A program made the position numbers and the translations under genes. The notes beneath the pieces are model-generated. The model saw only the letters and a list, made by a program, of their open reading frames with translations, made no database searches and was not told the origin of the DNA. Shown here piece by piece: positions 62,232-64,000 of a DNA stretch of 64,000 nt. The DNA comes from Chaetoceros tenuissimus (taxonomy: Eukaryota > Bacillariophyta > Thalassiosirophyceae > Chaetocerotales > Chaetocerotaceae): assembly GCA_021927905.1 (NCBI GenBank), contig BLLK01000078.1, forward strand, positions 1 to 64,000, given 5' to 3'. Position 1 is the first letter of the stretch. Every line of letters starts with the position of its first letter.

Positions 62232-64000
62232 ATGGGGCGTAAAAATCAGAAAAAGAAAATGTGGAATCGTAAGCGCAAGCTTGAAGAATCTGAAGACAAG
62301 AGCAAAAAGGATCGCAAACCATATGTCAAATGTATCTCATCTAATCCTAAAATGGAGGCTTATTACGCTGCAATTGGTCTCCATGCAACCCAAAAGTCGG
62401 GTCCAGATTCAAAAGATTTCAAACCATGCCTAAGTGCGGAAGATATGGAGGCAGAACGTGTAAAGTTCATCACTTGTATGCGTACTTCTCTTCGAGCTTC
62501 CTTTCGTATCGCACAAAATATTGAAGAAGAGTTTAGAGAACATTTGATTGAAGACGTTGAAAACTTTGTTGGAACTGAGATTGAAATTGAAGTTGACGAA
62601 GAGGGCAATGCAGTTAGCAAGGCACGCGGAGATGCCACCATGGATGTTTCTGGAACTGATACTGAGGGAAATGTCACCGATATTGATGCAGGAAAAACTA
62701 CTTTGAAGAAACTTGCACCTGCAAAAGCTATCCCATATATTCCAGATGCCTACCAGCTATCTGTGGATAGAAGAACCATTCGTAGAAATCCAGCTTTGCA
62801 GAATTTCCACGAATGGCTCAAAGCGCAGACTGATGCTGGATTTGTAACAAGACAAGAAACTGTCAGTATGATTCCTCCTGTTGTCCTCAGTCCGGAGCCT
62901 CACCACGCAGTGTTGGATATGTGCGCAGGTAAGTTTGTTTTATCATTTGCACATTTGTAAAAAATTTTAGAGTTACTTACATTGCAAATCATTATAATTA
63001 CAGCTCCTGGATCCAAAACAAGTCAACTCTTGGAGTATGTTTCGTCTATCCCAGAAGGAGGCACAGAACCAGAGGGATTTGTTGTTGCAAATGATTCCGA
63101 TGCAAAAAGAGCATATATGCTTGTTCATCAACTTCGTCGTATCAATTCACCAGCGTCTTTTGTAACTGCAAAAGATGCTCAGTTCTTTCCACAACTTTTA
63201 AGAGGTGAAAATACCACCGACGAAGAAAGGGCACAAGAGGGCTTATTTGACCGCGTTTTGTGCGACGTACCATGTAGTGGTGATGGAACTGGAAGAAAGA
63301 ATCCAGGTATTTGGAAGCATTGGAGTCAATCTGCAGCACATTCTATTCATCCTGTACAAGTTGGCATTGGTCTGAACGGTGCCAGATTGGCAAAAGTTGG
63401 TGGATTTATTTGCTACTCCACTTGTTCCATGAATCCAATCGAAAATGAGGCCGTTGTTGCGCAGATATTGAGAGATGCAGACGGTTCTCTTGAATTGGTC
63501 GACAAAAGAAAAGATATGCCAAACATTGTTGCCAGACCAGGTTGGACTAAATGGAAAGTTTTTGGAGAGTCTGAGAGTAAAAGAATCAAAAAGGACAGAC
63601 AAAAGAAAAATAATGCGAAGATGAAGAAGCGTCGGAAGGAATATGAGGAAAAGCAAGGAAATGGAAAGAGTTTGGATGTGGAGGAAAACCGAGTGGTAGA
63701 TGATACACAGGAGGAAGAAACTAAAGAAGATCCATGGAGCGAAACGCCAGACTCATGGGATGAAAACTATTTAACCACACGAGCAGCTCTGCAGGGTTTG
63801 ATAGAATTCAAAACATTTGAGGATGTTCCTATCAACCATAGACATCACATTCGCCAATCTTGCTTTCCTCCATCTGCAGAAGAAGTTGATAAGTTCAATC
63901 TAGAAAGATGTCTAAGGTGTTTGCCTCATGACTTGGACACAGGCGGATTTTTTGTTGCTCTTTTCAAGAAAATTTCACCACTCAGTGCGAGAGCCAAGAG
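62232..64000 (+). CDS. NSUN2/Trm4-like tRNA (cytosine-5) methyltransferase, 3' incomplete
   Basis: Exon 1 (62232-62928) and exon 2 (63004 to beyond 64000) join over a 75 bp GTAAGT...CAG intron inside the SAM-binding motif, read as DMCA/APGSKT (residues 229-238). The start MGRKNQKKKMWNRKRK is strongly basic, suiting nuclear or nucleolar location. Catalytic cysteines are C323 in DVPCSGDGTG and C373 in YSTCSMNPIENEA. Their 50-residue spacing equals that of human NSUN2. RRNPALQNFHEWL and IRQSCFPP also match the family. An acidic insert (about 110-160) and a very basic Lys/Arg stretch after residue 420 are lineage features. The enzyme methylates C5 of cytosines in tRNA. The reading frame is open to the window edge. 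Confidence 0.92.

Noticed and set aside
1-64000. tRNA or rRNA genes
   Set aside because: No cloverleaf with GGTTCGA-type T arm and intact acceptor stem, and no rRNA core sequence, was found by eye. A covariance-model search would be decisive.

Overview
The window looks like nuclear DNA of a diatom with an AT-rich genome. The evidence is: copia elements of the diatom CoDi type, short GT-AG introns (mostly 70-82 bp, one of 199 bp), two predicted preproteins whose signal peptides end at an A/G-F junction as in diatom plastid targeting (a ferredoxin-type glutamate synthase and an RUS/DUF647 protein), and two other eukaryotic genes (PI4K III beta-like, NSUN2-like). A low-GC genus such as Chaetoceros would fit, but the species cannot be fixed from this sequence alone.

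Layout. Positions 1-9060 hold no gene I can recognise. This part is a pyrimidine-rich patchwork of segmental duplications, about 20 copies of a ~57 bp hairpin-bearing unit, and 7- or 8-bp simple arrays between those units. Positions 9100-12460 are a graveyard: an RNase-H-like scrap, a copia 3' end whose LTR is split by a 951 bp DNA transposon with 71 bp TIRs and an 8 bp TSD, and a sulfotransferase-like gene without an ATG lying between two copia LTR-like sequences. Positions 12460-22609 are bounded by imperfect inverted repeats and form a large MULE-like element. It carries a spliced MULE transposase, an orphan ORF, and a spliced Crypton/Ndc10-like tyrosine-recombinase gene. A LINE scrap (22858-23155), a decayed 5.4 kb copia element (23156-28600) and a second copia relic (to about 31830) follow. 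Next come two tyrosine-recombinase retrotransposons of PAT/Ngaro type in opposite orientation (about 31955-38021 minus, 38750-44857 plus). Each has the diagnostic split direct repeats A1 ... B1-A2-B2, and a 459 bp MITE lies between them.

From 45109 onward host genes appear: PI4K (minus), glutamate synthase (plus, interrupted by a 100-N assembly gap that must hide about 2.5 kb or more), RUS/DUF647 (minus) and NSUN2-like tRNA m5C methyltransferase (plus, running off the window). A whole-looking, apparently recent copia element with identical 174 bp LTRs sits only 134 bp upstream of the RUS start codon. A 689 bp MITE with a 5 bp TSD lies between it and NSUN2.

The host genes do not form a pathway. 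The dominant theme is nested mobile DNA, including three different tyrosine-recombinase elements in one 64 kb stretch. All calls are by reading the sequence; no database search was run.
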